Origin: Halorubellus sp034808145
GTDB taxonomy: Archaea > Halobacteriota > Halobacteria > Halobacteriales > Natrialbaceae
DNA length: 64,000 bases
NCBI RefSeq assembly: GCF_034808145.1
Contig: NZ_JAXHGM010000004.1
Location: 186,001 to 250,000, forward strand
Direction: 5' to 3'
A program made the translations under genes and the position numbers. Under the pieces are notes generated by a model. It saw nothing but the letters and a program-made list of their open reading frames with translations, was not told the origin of the DNA and did not search any database. Positions 1 to 8,587 of this stretch are shown one piece after another (positions within the stretch are counted from its first letter, which is position 1; each line of letters begins with the position of its first letter).

Positions 1-2
1 AG

Positions 3-548
3 GACGCGTACGCCGCCGTCGAGTGGGCGGGAACGAACCCCGACGTGCTCGCCGGGACGGGCGACCTCGCGGTCGCGGGCGACTCGGCGGGCGGGAACCT
101 CGCCGCGGTGACCGCGCTCATGGCCGCCGAGCAGGGCGGACCGGACCTCGCGTACCAGGCGCTCGTCTACCCCAGCGTCGGCATCGACGGGGACGCCGCG
201 TCCGTCCGAGACCACACCGGTATCGTGCTCTCCGAGGCGGACCTCGAGTTCTTCGGCGACTGCTACTACCGGAGCGACGTCCACCGCCGGAACCCCTACG
301 CCGATCCGTCGAACGCCGCCGACCTGTCCGCGGTCGCGCCGGCGACGGTCGTCACCGCCGGGTTCGACCCGCTCCGGGACGGCGGCCGGGCGTACGCCGA
401 ACGGCTCGTCCGCGACGGCGTCGCGACCCGGTACGTGAACTACGACGACATGCCGCACGGGTTCCTGACGATGCCCGGCGTCGACCGTGCTCGCGGCGCC
501 ATCGCGGCCCTCGGCGACGACCTCGCCGACGCACTCGGTGCACGCTGA
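3..548 (+). CDS. alpha/beta hydrolase (HSL/esterase type), 5' truncated by window edge
   Basis: C-terminal part of an alpha/beta-hydrolase fold esterase of the hormone-sensitive-lipase group. The visible frame is open from the window edge. It shows the nucleophile elbow GDSAGGNLA, the acid region TAGFDPLRDGG and the catalytic His context MPHGF, so the whole Ser-Asp-His triad is inside the fragment. The HGGG oxyanion motif normally found upstream is missing because the gene begins outside the window. A GTG at base 45 is internal, since coding sequence continues upstream of it. The natural substrate is unknown; small acyl esters are usual for the family. Confidence 0.9.
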   Translation, partial: DAYAAVEWAGTNPDVLAGTGDLAVAGDSAGGNLAAVTALMAAEQGGPDLAYQALVYPSVGIDGDAASVRDHTGIVLSEADLEFFGDCYYRSDVHRRNPYADPSNAADLSAVAPATVVTAGFDPLRDGGRAYAERLVRDGVATRYVNYDDMPHGFLTMPGVDRARGAIAALGDDLADALGAR

Positions 549-572
549 CGTCGGCCGCTCGCACCCTCCAGC

Positions 573-579
573 TTTATTT
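573..579 (+). promoter_or_regulatory. TATA-like box of the enolase-like gene
   Basis: TTTATTT lies 23-29 nt upstream of the ATG at 602, the spacing expected for a leaderless haloarchaeal transcript. It is an AT-rich island in GC-rich surroundings. It also supports 602 as the start rather than upstream codons that overlap the hydrolase gene. Confidence 0.5.
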
Positions 580-601
580 CACTGGTGCGCGTAGCGAGCG
601 T

Positions 602-1651
602 ATGCGTCTGTACGAGCACGTCGCCGACCTGGACGTCCGCATCGACGACTACGAGCTGGCGTGGTTCGAGCGCGACACGTCGAGCGGGTTCACGCGCGCC
701 TCGACGGTCGTGGTCCTGCACGGAGACGGCGAGACGGGTCGCGGCGAGGACGTCACGTACGAGACGGAGGCGCACGAGCGGTTCCACGACGTCGGCACGA
801 ACCTCGCGCTCGCAGGCGAGTACACGCTCGACTCGTTCTCGGCGCATCTCGGCGACGCGGACCTGTTCTTCGGCGGGGAACCCGGTCAACCGATATTCCG
901 GAACTACCGCCAGTGGGCGTTCGAGAGTGCGGCGCTCGACCTCGCACTCCGGCAGGCGGACACGGACCTCGCGGAGCGCCTCGACCGCGAGTACGACCCG
1001 GTCCGGTTCGTCGTGAGCACGCGCCTCGAGGAGCCGCCGACGGGCGACCGCGTGCTGGAGTGGCTCGACCGCGACCCGGACCTCGAGTTCAAGCTCGACC
1101 CGACGAGCGAGTGGACCGACGACGTCGTCGACCGGCTCGCGGCGACGGAGGCGGTGCGGACGCTCGACCTGAAGGGCCAGTACCACGGGACGACCGTCGA
1201 CCAGCCCGCGGACCCGGAGCTGTACGAGCGAATCGTCGACGGGTTCCCCGAGGCGTTGATAGAGGACCCCGAGGTGACCGACGAGACGCGACCGCTCCTG
1301 GAATCGAACGTCGAGCGCGTGACGTGGGACTACCCGATCCGGAGCGTCGAGACCGTCGAGGAACTGCCGTGGGAGCCGGAGTCACTCAACGTCAAGCCGT
1401 CGCGGTTCGGGTCCGTGGAGGCGCTGTTCGACACGCTGGAGTACTGTCGCGAGCACGGCATCGAGATGTACGGCGGCGGCCAGTTCGAGCTCGACGTCGG
1501 CCGCGAGCACCTCCACGCGCTCGCGTCGCTGTTCTACCCGGACGCGCCGAACGACGTCGCACCGAAGGCGTACAACGACCCCGAGCCGAGCGACGACCTC
1601 CCGACGAGTCCGCTCGCCCCACCCAGCGAATCCCAGGGGCTCGACTGGTGA
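602..1651 (+). CDS. enolase-superfamily-like protein
   Basis: Protein of 349 residues starting at the ATG 602, just downstream of a TATA-like element. The second half resembles the barrel of mandelate-racemase/muconate-lactonizing enzymes of the enolase superfamily, with strand-end motifs EFKLDPTSEW, RTLDLKGQYHG, LNVKPSRFGS and MYGGGQFELDVGR. The KLD and NVKP lysines sit where the superfamily places catalytic lysines. The N-terminal domain is less recognisable. Haloarchaeal relatives are usually annotated only as enolase-like. The substrate cannot be read from sequence, and the family call itself is an inference from motif spacing. Confidence 0.7.
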   Translation: MRLYEHVADLDVRIDDYELAWFERDTSSGFTRASTVVVLHGDGETGRGEDVTYETEAHERFHDVGTNLALAGEYTLDSFSAHLGDADLFFGGEPGQPIFRNYRQWAFESAALDLALRQADTDLAERLDREYDPVRFVVSTRLEEPPTGDRVLEWLDRDPDLEFKLDPTSEWTDDVVDRLAATEAVRTLDLKGQYHGTTVDQPADPELYERIVDGFPEALIEDPEVTDETRPLLESNVERVTWDYPIRSVETVEELPWEPESLNVKPSRFGSVEALFDTLEYCREHGIEMYGGGQFELDVGREHLHALASLFYPDAPNDVAPKAYNDPEPSDDLPTSPLAPPSESQGLDW

Positions 1652-1861
1652 GGCGACCGAGACGGGGAGTGACTTCGGAGCGCTCGAACGCCTCCCGTCA
1701 CCCCCGACGTCGACGCGGCCCCGCCGACCGCGAGCGAACGTTTCTTGACCGTCGCGCGTGAGGTTCGCGTCGATGGAATCGACGTCGTGCGTCCGCCGAG
1801 ACCGGGGTGCTCGTGGAGACGAAGCCGATGCGGACCGCGGTCCCGACCGCGACGCGTCGCG

Positions 1862-2410
1862 ATGACCGACCGCGATACCGGCGGGACCGCGGACGACGAG
1901 GACGTAGCGACAGACGTCGACGAGGACGCAGCCACGGACGTCGACGGCAACCCACTGGAACCGGGCGACCACGCCCTCCCACCCGACGATCTCGTGTATC
2001 CGACGTTCGCGTTCGACGACGGGTCGGTCGACGCCGACGGTGCGTTCGACCTCTCCCGGGACGTCGACCGGGAGACGCTGTCGTCGTGGCTGTCGGATCT
2101 CGCGGGTGCGATGGCGAGTCACGACGTCGCCGTCGAGTCCCCGGACGGTCACGTCCGGTTCGGTGTCGGGGCGAAGGACGTCGCGATGTCGTTCGACCCC
2201 GACGACGACCACAGCGGCGACCTCGAAGTCACCGTGACGCTGAACGCGAAGGCGATGTTCGTCGCCGACGACCCCGAGAAGCCGGCGGTCGGCGCCCGCG
2301 GCGGTCGCGGGTTCGTCCCCATCGAAGCCCTCACGACCGACCGCGAGGAGTTCCGGTGCTACAACTGGATCGACGACCCCGAGGACCCCGGGCGGGACCA
2401 ACCGGAGTGA
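1862..2410 (+). CDS. amphi-Trp domain-like protein
   Basis: Acidic protein of 182 residues. An Asp-rich N-terminal stretch (about residues 1-45) precedes a domain that follows the amphi-Trp pattern: an amphipathic helix ending in WLSDLAGAM, then alternating strands (VAVESPDGHVRFGV, then DLEVTVTLNAKAM). The C-terminal extension is specific to this protein. The family is common in haloarchaea and has no established function. The ATG at 1862 was chosen because upstream in-frame codons translate into basic, non-coding-like sequence. A second, more typical amphi-Trp protein lies at 41628-41918. Confidence 0.7.
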   Translation: MTDRDTGGTADDEDVATDVDEDAATDVDGNPLEPGDHALPPDDLVYPTFAFDDGSVDADGAFDLSRDVDRETLSSWLSDLAGAMASHDVAVESPDGHVRFGVGAKDVAMSFDPDDDHSGDLEVTVTLNAKAMFVADDPEKPAVGARGGRGFVPIEALTTDREEFRCYNWIDDPEDPGRDQPE

Positions 2411-2462
2411 CGGACGGCGGCCGCGTCGCGGGTCGGGGCCGACCGCGAACGCTCGCTGCAGC

Positions 2463-3572
2463 TCAGAGGCCGGCGACGTCCTCGATGGCGTCCGTGAGTC
2501 GCTCGATGGAGTCGCGGTCGTGCTCGCCCATGTGGCCGATACGGAACGTCTCCTCGCCGAGCTGGCTCCCGTAGCCGTTCGAGAACACGTAGTCGTACTC
2601 GTCGCTCACCGTCTCGATGGTCGCGGCGACGTCGATACCCTGTGTGTTCTCGATACAGGACACCGTCTGGGACTCGTAGCCAGCTTCCGGGAACACGTCG
2701 AAGTGCTCGCGAGCCCACTCGCGAGTGTACTCCGCCATCTCCCGGTGACGGTCGCTGCGTTCCTGATGGCCTTCGTCGAGCATGTGCTTCATCTGCTTGC
2801 GGTACGCGAGCATCACCGGGATGGCGGGCGTCGAATGCGTCTGCCCCTTGCGCTCGTAGTAGTCGATGGTGCGCTGGAAGCCGCCGTACCACGACGCGGA
2901 GTCCTTCTCGACCTCGCGCTCGTACGCCTCGTCGCTCACCGCACACACCGCGAGCCCCGGCGGCATCGCGAACGCCTTCTGCGTGGACGCGAAGATGACG
3001 TCGATGCCGTGCGCGTCGATGTCGACGTGGTCGCCGCCGAGCGCGCTGACGGCGTCGACGACGAAGTACGTGTCCGGGTACTCCGCGACGACGTCACCGA
3101 TCGCCTCGATCGGGTTCCGGACGCCGGTCGAGGACTCGTTCATCACGGTCGCGACGACGTCGTAGCCGTCGTCGCTCGCCTCCAGCTCGGCGCGGACGTC
3201 CTCGGGCTTGATGGCCTCGCCCCACGCGTACTCGAGGCGGTCGACGTCCTTCCCGAGGCGTTCGGCGACGTTCGCGTGCCGCTCGCTGAAACTCCCGCAC
3301 GTCGGAACGAGGATGTTCTCGTCGACGAGGTTCAGCGTCGACGCCTCCCAGAACTCCGTCCCCGACGCCGTGAGGATGACGACCTCGTTGTCCGTTCCGA
3401 GGAACTCCTTCGTATCCTCGACGATGGTCGTGTACAGGTCCGTCATCCGGTCCATGCGATGCCCGAACATCGGCTGCGCCATCTCCTCGACGACGTCCTC
3501 GCGGACCTCGGTCGGACCGGGGATGTACAGCGTCTTCTCGGGATAGTCGTCGGTGTATTCGCGTTTCTCCAT
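2463..3572 (-). CDS. class V PLP-dependent aminotransferase (serine-pyruvate / alanine-glyoxylate type)
   Basis: Protein of 369 residues, full length for the class V alanine-glyoxylate/serine-pyruvate aminotransferase family. It starts with the family N-terminus IPGPTEVREDV, which contributes to the active site. The PLP ring-stacking Asp is in VVDAVSALGG (about D173) and the Schiff-base Lys is in FASTQKAFAMPPG (K199). It probably transfers amino groups between Ala/Ser and glyoxylate/pyruvate in the cytoplasm. Substrate preference cannot be settled from sequence. It lies tail-to-tail with the amphi-Trp-like gene and about 100 bp from rnj on the same strand. Confidence 0.9.
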   Translation of the reverse strand: MEKREYTDDYPEKTLYIPGPTEVREDVVEEMAQPMFGHRMDRMTDLYTTIVEDTKEFLGTDNEVVILTASGTEFWEASTLNLVDENILVPTCGSFSERHANVAERLGKDVDRLEYAWGEAIKPEDVRAELEASDDGYDVVATVMNESSTGVRNPIEAIGDVVAEYPDTYFVVDAVSALGGDHVDIDAHGIDVIFASTQKAFAMPPGLAVCAVSDEAYEREVEKDSASWYGGFQRTIDYYERKGQTHSTPAIPVMLAYRKQMKHMLDEGHQERSDRHREMAEYTREWAREHFDVFPEAGYESQTVSCIENTQGIDVAATIETVSDEYDYVFSNGYGSQLGEETFRIGHMGEHDRDSIERLTDAIEDVAGL

Positions 3573-3672
3573 TAGGACTCCACCTGATACCCGGAACTGC
3601 GACGCCGGGTTGCATGGTAGTTGTGATACCGGCTCTTGTGACGAACGCGTGAACTCGGCGAGTCGAGAGCGG

Positions 3673-5025
3673 TTACTCGTCGACGAGCTGGATGACGTTC
3701 CCGTTCGTCGTCACGTGGAGGTCGCGGCCGAGCTTGTAGCCCTGGTTCCCGGCGAGCTCGACGTACCCCGAGAACCCCTTCATGTTCTGGTGGGCCGGGA
3801 TGACGTTCTCGGGCTGGAGCGCCTGCAGCATCTCGTAGTGCCCTTCTCGCGACAGGTGCCCGGAGACGTGGACGTCGTCGTAGATGCGCGCGCCCTGCAT
3901 CGAGAGGAGGTTCTCGGACTGATAGCGCTGCCCTTCGTTCGTCGGCTCCGGGATGACCGTCGCGCTGAAGATGACCTTGTCGCCCTCGTCCAGTTCGTAC
4001 GGCGTCTCCGCGCGACCCATCCGCGTCAGCATCGCGCGGGGCTCGCCCTGATGGCCGGTGACGACCGGCAGGAAGTTCTCCTTCCCCTCGTTCATGATGC
4101 GCTGGAACGTCCGCTCGATGCCCTGACGTCGCCCGTACATCTCGACGTCCGGGAAGTCGACGCCGCCCATCCGCTTCGCGGTCCCGGAGTACTTCTCCAT
4201 CGACCGCCCGAGCAGTATCGGCTCGCGGTCGATGTCTCGCGCGAACTGGACGAGGCTCTTGACGCGAGCGATGTGGGAGGAGAACGTCGTCGCGACGATG
4301 CCGCCGTCGTGGTCCTCGAGACTGTACATGACGTCCTTCAGTCGGTCGCGCGCCACGCTCTCGCTCGGCGTGCGGCCCTTCTTGTTCGCGTTCGTGCAGT
4401 CCTCGATGTAACACAGGACGCCCTCGCCCTCGCGACCGATCTCGCGGAACCGCTCCATGTCGATGGGGTCGCCGATGACGGGCGTGTGGTCCATGCGCTT
4501 GTCGAGCCCGTAGACCACCGCACCCTCGGGCGTGTGCAGCACCGGGTTGATGGCGTCGATGATCGAGTGCGTGACGTTCACGAACTCGAGGTCGAGTTCG
4601 CCAGAGTTACCGATGGGCATCGTCTCGCCGGCTTCCATCTTCACGAGGTCGTTCTCGGTGTTGAACTTGTTCTCGTCCTGGATCTCGTCCTTGACGAGCT
4701 CGATCGTGAACGGCGCGGCGACGATGGGTGCGTCGTAGCGGTGCGCGAGCTTGCTGATGGCGCCGATGTGGTCGAGGTGGCCGTGCGTGGGGACGATAGC
4801 CTTGACGTCACCCTGGAGGTCGCTCATCACGCGGTCGTCCGGGATGGCGCCCATGTCGATGAGGTCGAGGCTGTGCATCTGTTCCGTGCGGACGTCGTCG
4901 TGGATGAGGACCTTCGACAGGTTCAGGCCCATGTCGAAGACGACGATGTCGTCTCCGGCGCGCACCGCCGTCATCTGCCGCCCGACTTCCTCGTAGCCGC
5001 CGATTGTCGCGATTTCGATTTCCAT
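3673..5025 (-). CDS. rnj: ribonuclease J
   Basis: Metallo-beta-lactamase/beta-CASP RNase of 450 residues, the normal size for euryarchaeal RNase J. The zinc-binding motif HGHLDH is at residues 81-86. Later ligands and beta-CASP motifs are seen in NVTHSIIDA, TFSSHIARV, VVTGHQGEP and HVSGHLSREGH. It acts as a 5'-3' exonuclease in RNA turnover. There are no KH domains, which separates it from the CPSF-type archaeal enzymes. The ATG at 5025 is preceded by ATAGC about 25 nt upstream, compatible with leaderless transcription. Confidence 0.95.
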   Translation of the reverse strand: MEIEIATIGGYEEVGRQMTAVRAGDDIVVFDMGLNLSKVLIHDDVRTEQMHSLDLIDMGAIPDDRVMSDLQGDVKAIVPTHGHLDHIGAISKLAHRYDAPIVAAPFTIELVKDEIQDENKFNTENDLVKMEAGETMPIGNSGELDLEFVNVTHSIIDAINPVLHTPEGAVVYGLDKRMDHTPVIGDPIDMERFREIGREGEGVLCYIEDCTNANKKGRTPSESVARDRLKDVMYSLEDHDGGIVATTFSSHIARVKSLVQFARDIDREPILLGRSMEKYSGTAKRMGGVDFPDVEMYGRRQGIERTFQRIMNEGKENFLPVVTGHQGEPRAMLTRMGRAETPYELDEGDKVIFSATVIPEPTNEGQRYQSENLLSMQGARIYDDVHVSGHLSREGHYEMLQALQPENVIPAHQNMKGFSGYVELAGNQGYKLGRDLHVTTNGNVIQLVDE

Positions 5026-5327
5026 AGGTATGAGGTCCGAACAACGCTATCCCAGAACCCGTCTCAGAGTACGCCTGTGTGGAGGAGAGCAGGACGACCG
5101 AGCGCGCCGCCGCCCACCGGTTCGAGCGCGGTAGCGGCGCCGCCTCGTCTCGCCCTTCTCGGGGACGACACGTGTTGCGGTTACGTGCACGTCTCTCGCC
5201 TCGACGTAAGTACTGTCCGGAACCGTCGTCACCTCCCGAGGATGACTGGTGGTCCGTCCCCGTGACCGAGCCGAACGCGAGCGCACCACGTCGACCGGGC
5301 CCGGCAGCGGCGGACGACCTGGGACGG
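5026..5327. other. intergenic region between rnj and the stress-protein gene
   Basis: 302 bp without a convincing gene. It holds the rnj promoter side near 5046-5052 and the 3' end of the universal stress protein gene on the same strand. A minus-strand frame (5047-5289) encodes a strongly basic 80-residue peptide with no haloarchaeal acidic bias, so I do not call it. Confidence 0.5.
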
Positions 5328-6236
5328 TCAGCGCTCGTTCTCGGAACCCTCCTCCGTCGCTCCCGTTGTTCCGGAGCCGTCACCGGTCGACGCGAGGTCC
5401 GGTCCCGCGTCGTCGGCGGTGTCTGTATCCGAACCGTCGGTATCGGCGCCGTCGGTATCGGCACCGTCGCCCCCGGCGCCGTCGGTCTCGCGCCCGTCGC
5501 CCTCGGCGTCGCGTTCGACGTCGCTCGCGTCGTCGGCCGTCGCCTCGGGTTCCCGTCGGACGACGAGGACGGGCCCGACGGATTCGGCGGCGACGCGGCG
5601 CGCCTCCTCGCCGAAGACGAGCGACTGGAGCGACGGGGCGCGTTCGCCCATGACGATGGCGTCGTGCCCGGGGATGGCGTCGACGAGCGCTTCGAACGGA
5701 TGCTGGCTCGCCGCGAACTCGACGTCGACCGCGGGGCCGCGTTCGTCGAGGTCGGCGGCGACGTCCTCGAGTGCGCTCCGGACGGCGTCCGCGTTGGCGT
5801 CCTGGGTGGCGGCGAACAGCGTGACGTCGATGTCGCGGTCGCCGACGAGGTCGGTGACGAACGTGACGATGCGCTCGACGTCCACGTCGCCCGTGAGCGG
5901 CACGAGGATGCGGTCGACGGTGCCGGTCGCGCCCGTGATGGCGTACGCGCTCGCGTCGACGTCGTCGGCGACGCGGTCGATGCTCTGCTTGCGGTCGTGC
6001 GTGAACACGAGCCGGTGGTTGGCGTCACCGCCGGCCTGCCGGAACTCCTCGGTGATGTCCTCGAGCGCGTCGGTGGCGCGGTCCTCGTACTGGGCGCGCG
6101 CCTGGTCCGGCGGGGTCTGCTCGGGGAGGACGTGGTAGCCGAGGACGGTGACGTCCATCGTCGACAGCAGGTTCATGAGGCCGAGGGAGACGGCTTCGGA
6201 TTCGAGCACCGCGATGGGGACGAGTACGCGAGTCAT
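5328..6236 (-). CDS. universal stress protein (UspA) with long acidic tail
   Basis: Protein of 302 residues. The first half starts MTRVLVPIAVLESE and the second half has the UspA fold ending in MGERAPSLQSLVFGEEA and PVLVVRRE, so it may be a tandem Usp of which only the second unit keeps the nucleotide-binding loop. About 75 C-terminal residues are a low-complexity acidic tail with GADTDGADTDGSDTD-type repeats. Start and stop codons overlap as TGATG with the upstream permease gene, so the two are translationally coupled. Such pairing suggests the Usp senses or regulates the transporter, which is an inference. Confidence 0.9.
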   Translation of the reverse strand: MTRVLVPIAVLESEAVSLGLMNLLSTMDVTVLGYHVLPEQTPPDQARAQYEDRATDALEDITEEFRQAGGDANHRLVFTHDRKQSIDRVADDVDASAYAITGATGTVDRILVPLTGDVDVERIVTFVTDLVGDRDIDVTLFAATQDANADAVRSALEDVAADLDERGPAVDVEFAASQHPFEALVDAIPGHDAIVMGERAPSLQSLVFGEEARRVAAESVGPVLVVRREPEATADDASDVERDAEGDGRETDGAGGDGADTDGADTDGSDTDTADDAGPDLASTGDGSGTTGATEEGSENER

Positions 6237-7702
6237 CAGAGCACCCCCTTGAGGGAGACGTCGCGAGCGTAGTACGCCCACCACCCGACGGTGGCGACCA
6301 TGAGCGCCGCGCCGATTATCTGGGACGTCCGTTGCATGAACCCGACGAGCGCGAAGCTCGCGAGCGCACCGAGCACGGGGACGACCGGGTAGCCGGGCGT
6401 CCGGAAGTCGGGGTCGTACCAGTCCGGGTCCTTGCGGCGGAGGACGACGAGTGCGACGCAGATGAGGCCGTACTGGACGAGGTGGAGGAAGGAGGCGACC
6501 TCCGCGAGGACGGTGGTCTGGCCGGTGGCGACGAGGACGAGGATGGGGCCGCCGGCGAGGCCGAGCGCGACGTGCGGCGTCCCCCAGCGGAGGTTCACGC
6601 GGCTCGCGCGCTTCGGGAGGAGCGCGTCCTTCGAGACGGCGTAGATGGCGCGGCTCGTGGAGAGGACGCTCGCGTTCGCGCTCGACATCGTCGCGAGGAG
6701 CCCGCCGAGGACGATGGCGAGTGCGCCGGGGGCGCCCAGCAGCTCCCGGCCGACGTCGACCATCGCGGTCTCCCCGATGCGGCCGAGTTCGACGCTGCCG
6801 AGGGCGCTCGTCGCGACGAAGATGGTCACGACGTAGAGGATGCCGACGACGACCACCGAGCCGACCATCGCGAGCGGGAGGTTCCGCCCCGGCTGCTTCA
6901 TCTCGCCGGCGACGGTCGCGACCTGCGCGAACCCGAGGTAGCTCGTGAACACGAGCGCGGCGGTCGTGAATATCGGCATGCTGCCGAACGGCGCGAACTG
7001 CTCGGGCGCGGTCTGCGACCCGAAGACGCCGACGGCGTCGAGGCCGCCGTACGCGAGGAACGCGACGAGGATGGAGAGCAGGAGCGCGACGATCCCGTTC
7101 TGGAGCTTCGCGGCGTTCTCGGTGCCGGTGACGTTCAGGACGGTGACGGCGGCGCCGAAGAGGAGCGCGATGGGGACGGCGAGGCTCTCGCCGACGGTGA
7201 CGCCGAGCTGCGCGAGGGTGTCGACGGCGTAGTACCCGAACCCGACGAGGTAGAACGCGGTGGCGAACACGAGCCCGAACCACAGCGAGATGCCGACGAC
7301 AGCGCCGGGGAGCGTGCCGAGGGCGCGCGAGATGAAGTAGTAGCCGCCGCCGCTCTTCGGCATCGCGGTCGCGAGCTCGCTCGTCGGGAGGGCGACGAGG
7401 AGCGCGATGACGGCGCCGAGACCGAACGAGAGCGCGGCGGCCGGGCCGGCTTCGCCCGCGGCGATGCCGGGGAAGACGAAGATGCCGGCGCCGATCATCG
7501 TCCCGATACCGATGGCGAGGCCGCCGGTGAGCCCGATGGTGCGTTCGAGTTCGGAGTCGGTCGTGACGTCGGCTTCGGGGGTCTCGACGGTCGGTTCGGC
7601 GTCGGGTACGTCCCCTTCGACGTTCTCGCCACCGGGGGGTTCTGGAGCGGGCGCCTCGGAGGGATCCGGGGCGTCCACCTCGGACGATGAGTGGCTGGAC
7701 AC
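6236..7702 (-). CDS. APC-family amino acid permease
   Basis: Integral membrane protein of 488 residues with about 12 membrane segments. The APC consensus is clear: GLTGGLAIGIGTMIGAGIFV at the first helix (about residues 57-76), followed by PKSGGGYYFISRALG. An Asp/Glu/Pro-rich N-terminal tail of about 50 residues is cytoplasmic. The GTG at 7702 is the most upstream start giving this tail, and ATG codons further inside would cut it. It likely imports amino acids or polyamines by cation symport or exchange. It forms an operon with the overlapping universal stress protein gene. Confidence 0.92.
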   Translation of the reverse strand: MSSHSSSEVDAPDPSEAPAPEPPGGENVEGDVPDAEPTVETPEADVTTDSELERTIGLTGGLAIGIGTMIGAGIFVFPGIAAGEAGPAAALSFGLGAVIALLVALPTSELATAMPKSGGGYYFISRALGTLPGAVVGISLWFGLVFATAFYLVGFGYYAVDTLAQLGVTVGESLAVPIALLFGAAVTVLNVTGTENAAKLQNGIVALLLSILVAFLAYGGLDAVGVFGSQTAPEQFAPFGSMPIFTTAALVFTSYLGFAQVATVAGEMKQPGRNLPLAMVGSVVVVGILYVVTIFVATSALGSVELGRIGETAMVDVGRELLGAPGALAIVLGGLLATMSSANASVLSTSRAIYAVSKDALLPKRASRVNLRWGTPHVALGLAGGPILVLVATGQTTVLAEVASFLHLVQYGLICVALVVLRRKDPDWYDPDFRTPGYPVVPVLGALASFALVGFMQRTSQIIGAALMVATVGWWAYYARDVSLKGVL

Positions 7703-7860
7703 GTACTCGCGGTCGACCGGCGCGCACTAAGGTATTCGGGCGCTTCGCGTCGACCGGGGACGACGACCGAGGGGGGGGTCGCACGGTTCGGGTGACGGGC
7801 CGCGATTCCTGCGGTTCGAGAACCGCCCCGATTGATAACTCCCTTCGTCTCGGAGTATCT

Positions 7861-7880
7861 CGTACAAGACCGTACAAGGC
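7861..7880 (+). promoter_or_regulatory. tandem CGTACAAG repeat before nosL
   Basis: CGTACAAG occurs twice, at 7861-7868 and 7871-7878, one helical turn (10 bp) apart and ending 3 nt before the nosL ATG at 7882. An AT-rich element (TTGATAAC) lies about 35-40 nt upstream of the ATG. The repeat could be a regulator site or a short leader; the sequence alone does not decide. Confidence 0.3.
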
Positions 7881-7881
7881 C

Positions 7882-8586
7882 ATGTCCTCCAACGAACCAG
7901 TCACCTCCCCCACGACGTGCAGAACCGACGGCGGCCGCGAGCACGCCGCGAGCGACGCCAGCCGCGAGCACGCGCCTGCTCCCGGCGAAGGGAGGCACGC
8001 GGCCGACTCACCGCAGGGGTCGTCCCCCACGTCGGTCTCGCGGCGGACCGTCCTCGCTGGCGCGAGCGCGGTCGCGGTGGCGAGCGTCGCCGGGTGTCTC
8101 GGTGGCGACGACGGCGTGGCGCCCGCTGCGGTCGCGATAGCGGACGCCGCCGCCTGCGACGAGTGCGGGATGGTCATCTCGAAGCACCCCGGGCCGAACG
8201 CCGAGATATACTGGGAGGACGTCGACCCTGACGGGCACGACGCGCCGTTCCGGTTCGACTCCCTCAAGCAGTGCTTCTTCCCGCACTACTTCGCTGGCGA
8301 GGACGCCGGCCGGTCGCTCGACGCCGCGTACGTCACCGACTACTCCGCGGTCGAGTACGCCGTGAACACGCAGGACGGGGCGTCGTACATCACGTCTCAC
8401 ACCGGCGCGGACTCGCTCGCGGACGCGACCGACCTCGACTACGTCGTCGGGAGCGACGTCGAAGGCGCGATGGGGCCGGACTTCGTGCCGTTCGGCGACG
8501 GCGCTGACGCCGAGGCGTTCGCGGCCGAGTACGGCGGGTCGGTCGTGCCGTTCGACGAGATATCGCCGACGGTCGTCGGGCGGTAA
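7882..8586 (+). CDS. nosL: NosL-type copper chaperone lipoprotein
   Basis: Protein of 234 residues. After a polar N-terminus comes a Tat motif SRRTVLAG (about 53-60) and lipobox VAGC with lipidated Cys at about 72. The NosL copper motif CDECGM is at residues 92-97, followed by the conserved core FRFDSLKQCFFPHYF and YVTDYSAVEYAV. NosL is a copper-binding lipoprotein that supports metallation of nitrous oxide reductase outside the cytoplasm. The ATG at 7882 was chosen; the frame is open further upstream but that part is basic and non-coding-like. It is first in the operon, with the nosD ATG 2 nt after its stop. Confidence 0.93.
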   Translation: MSSNEPVTSPTTCRTDGGREHAASDASREHAPAPGEGRHAADSPQGSSPTSVSRRTVLAGASAVAVASVAGCLGGDDGVAPAAVAIADAAACDECGMVISKHPGPNAEIYWEDVDPDGHDAPFRFDSLKQCFFPHYFAGEDAGRSLDAAYVTDYSAVEYAVNTQDGASYITSHTGADSLADATDLDYVVGSDVEGAMGPDFVPFGDGADAEAFAAEYGGSVVPFDEISPTVVGR

Positions 8587-8587
8587 G

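Noticed and set aside
5047..5289. 80-residue minus-strand frame upstream of rnj
   Set aside because: Mostly Arg-rich; only a short segment looks coding-like. No homology that I recognise and it overlaps the likely rnj promoter.
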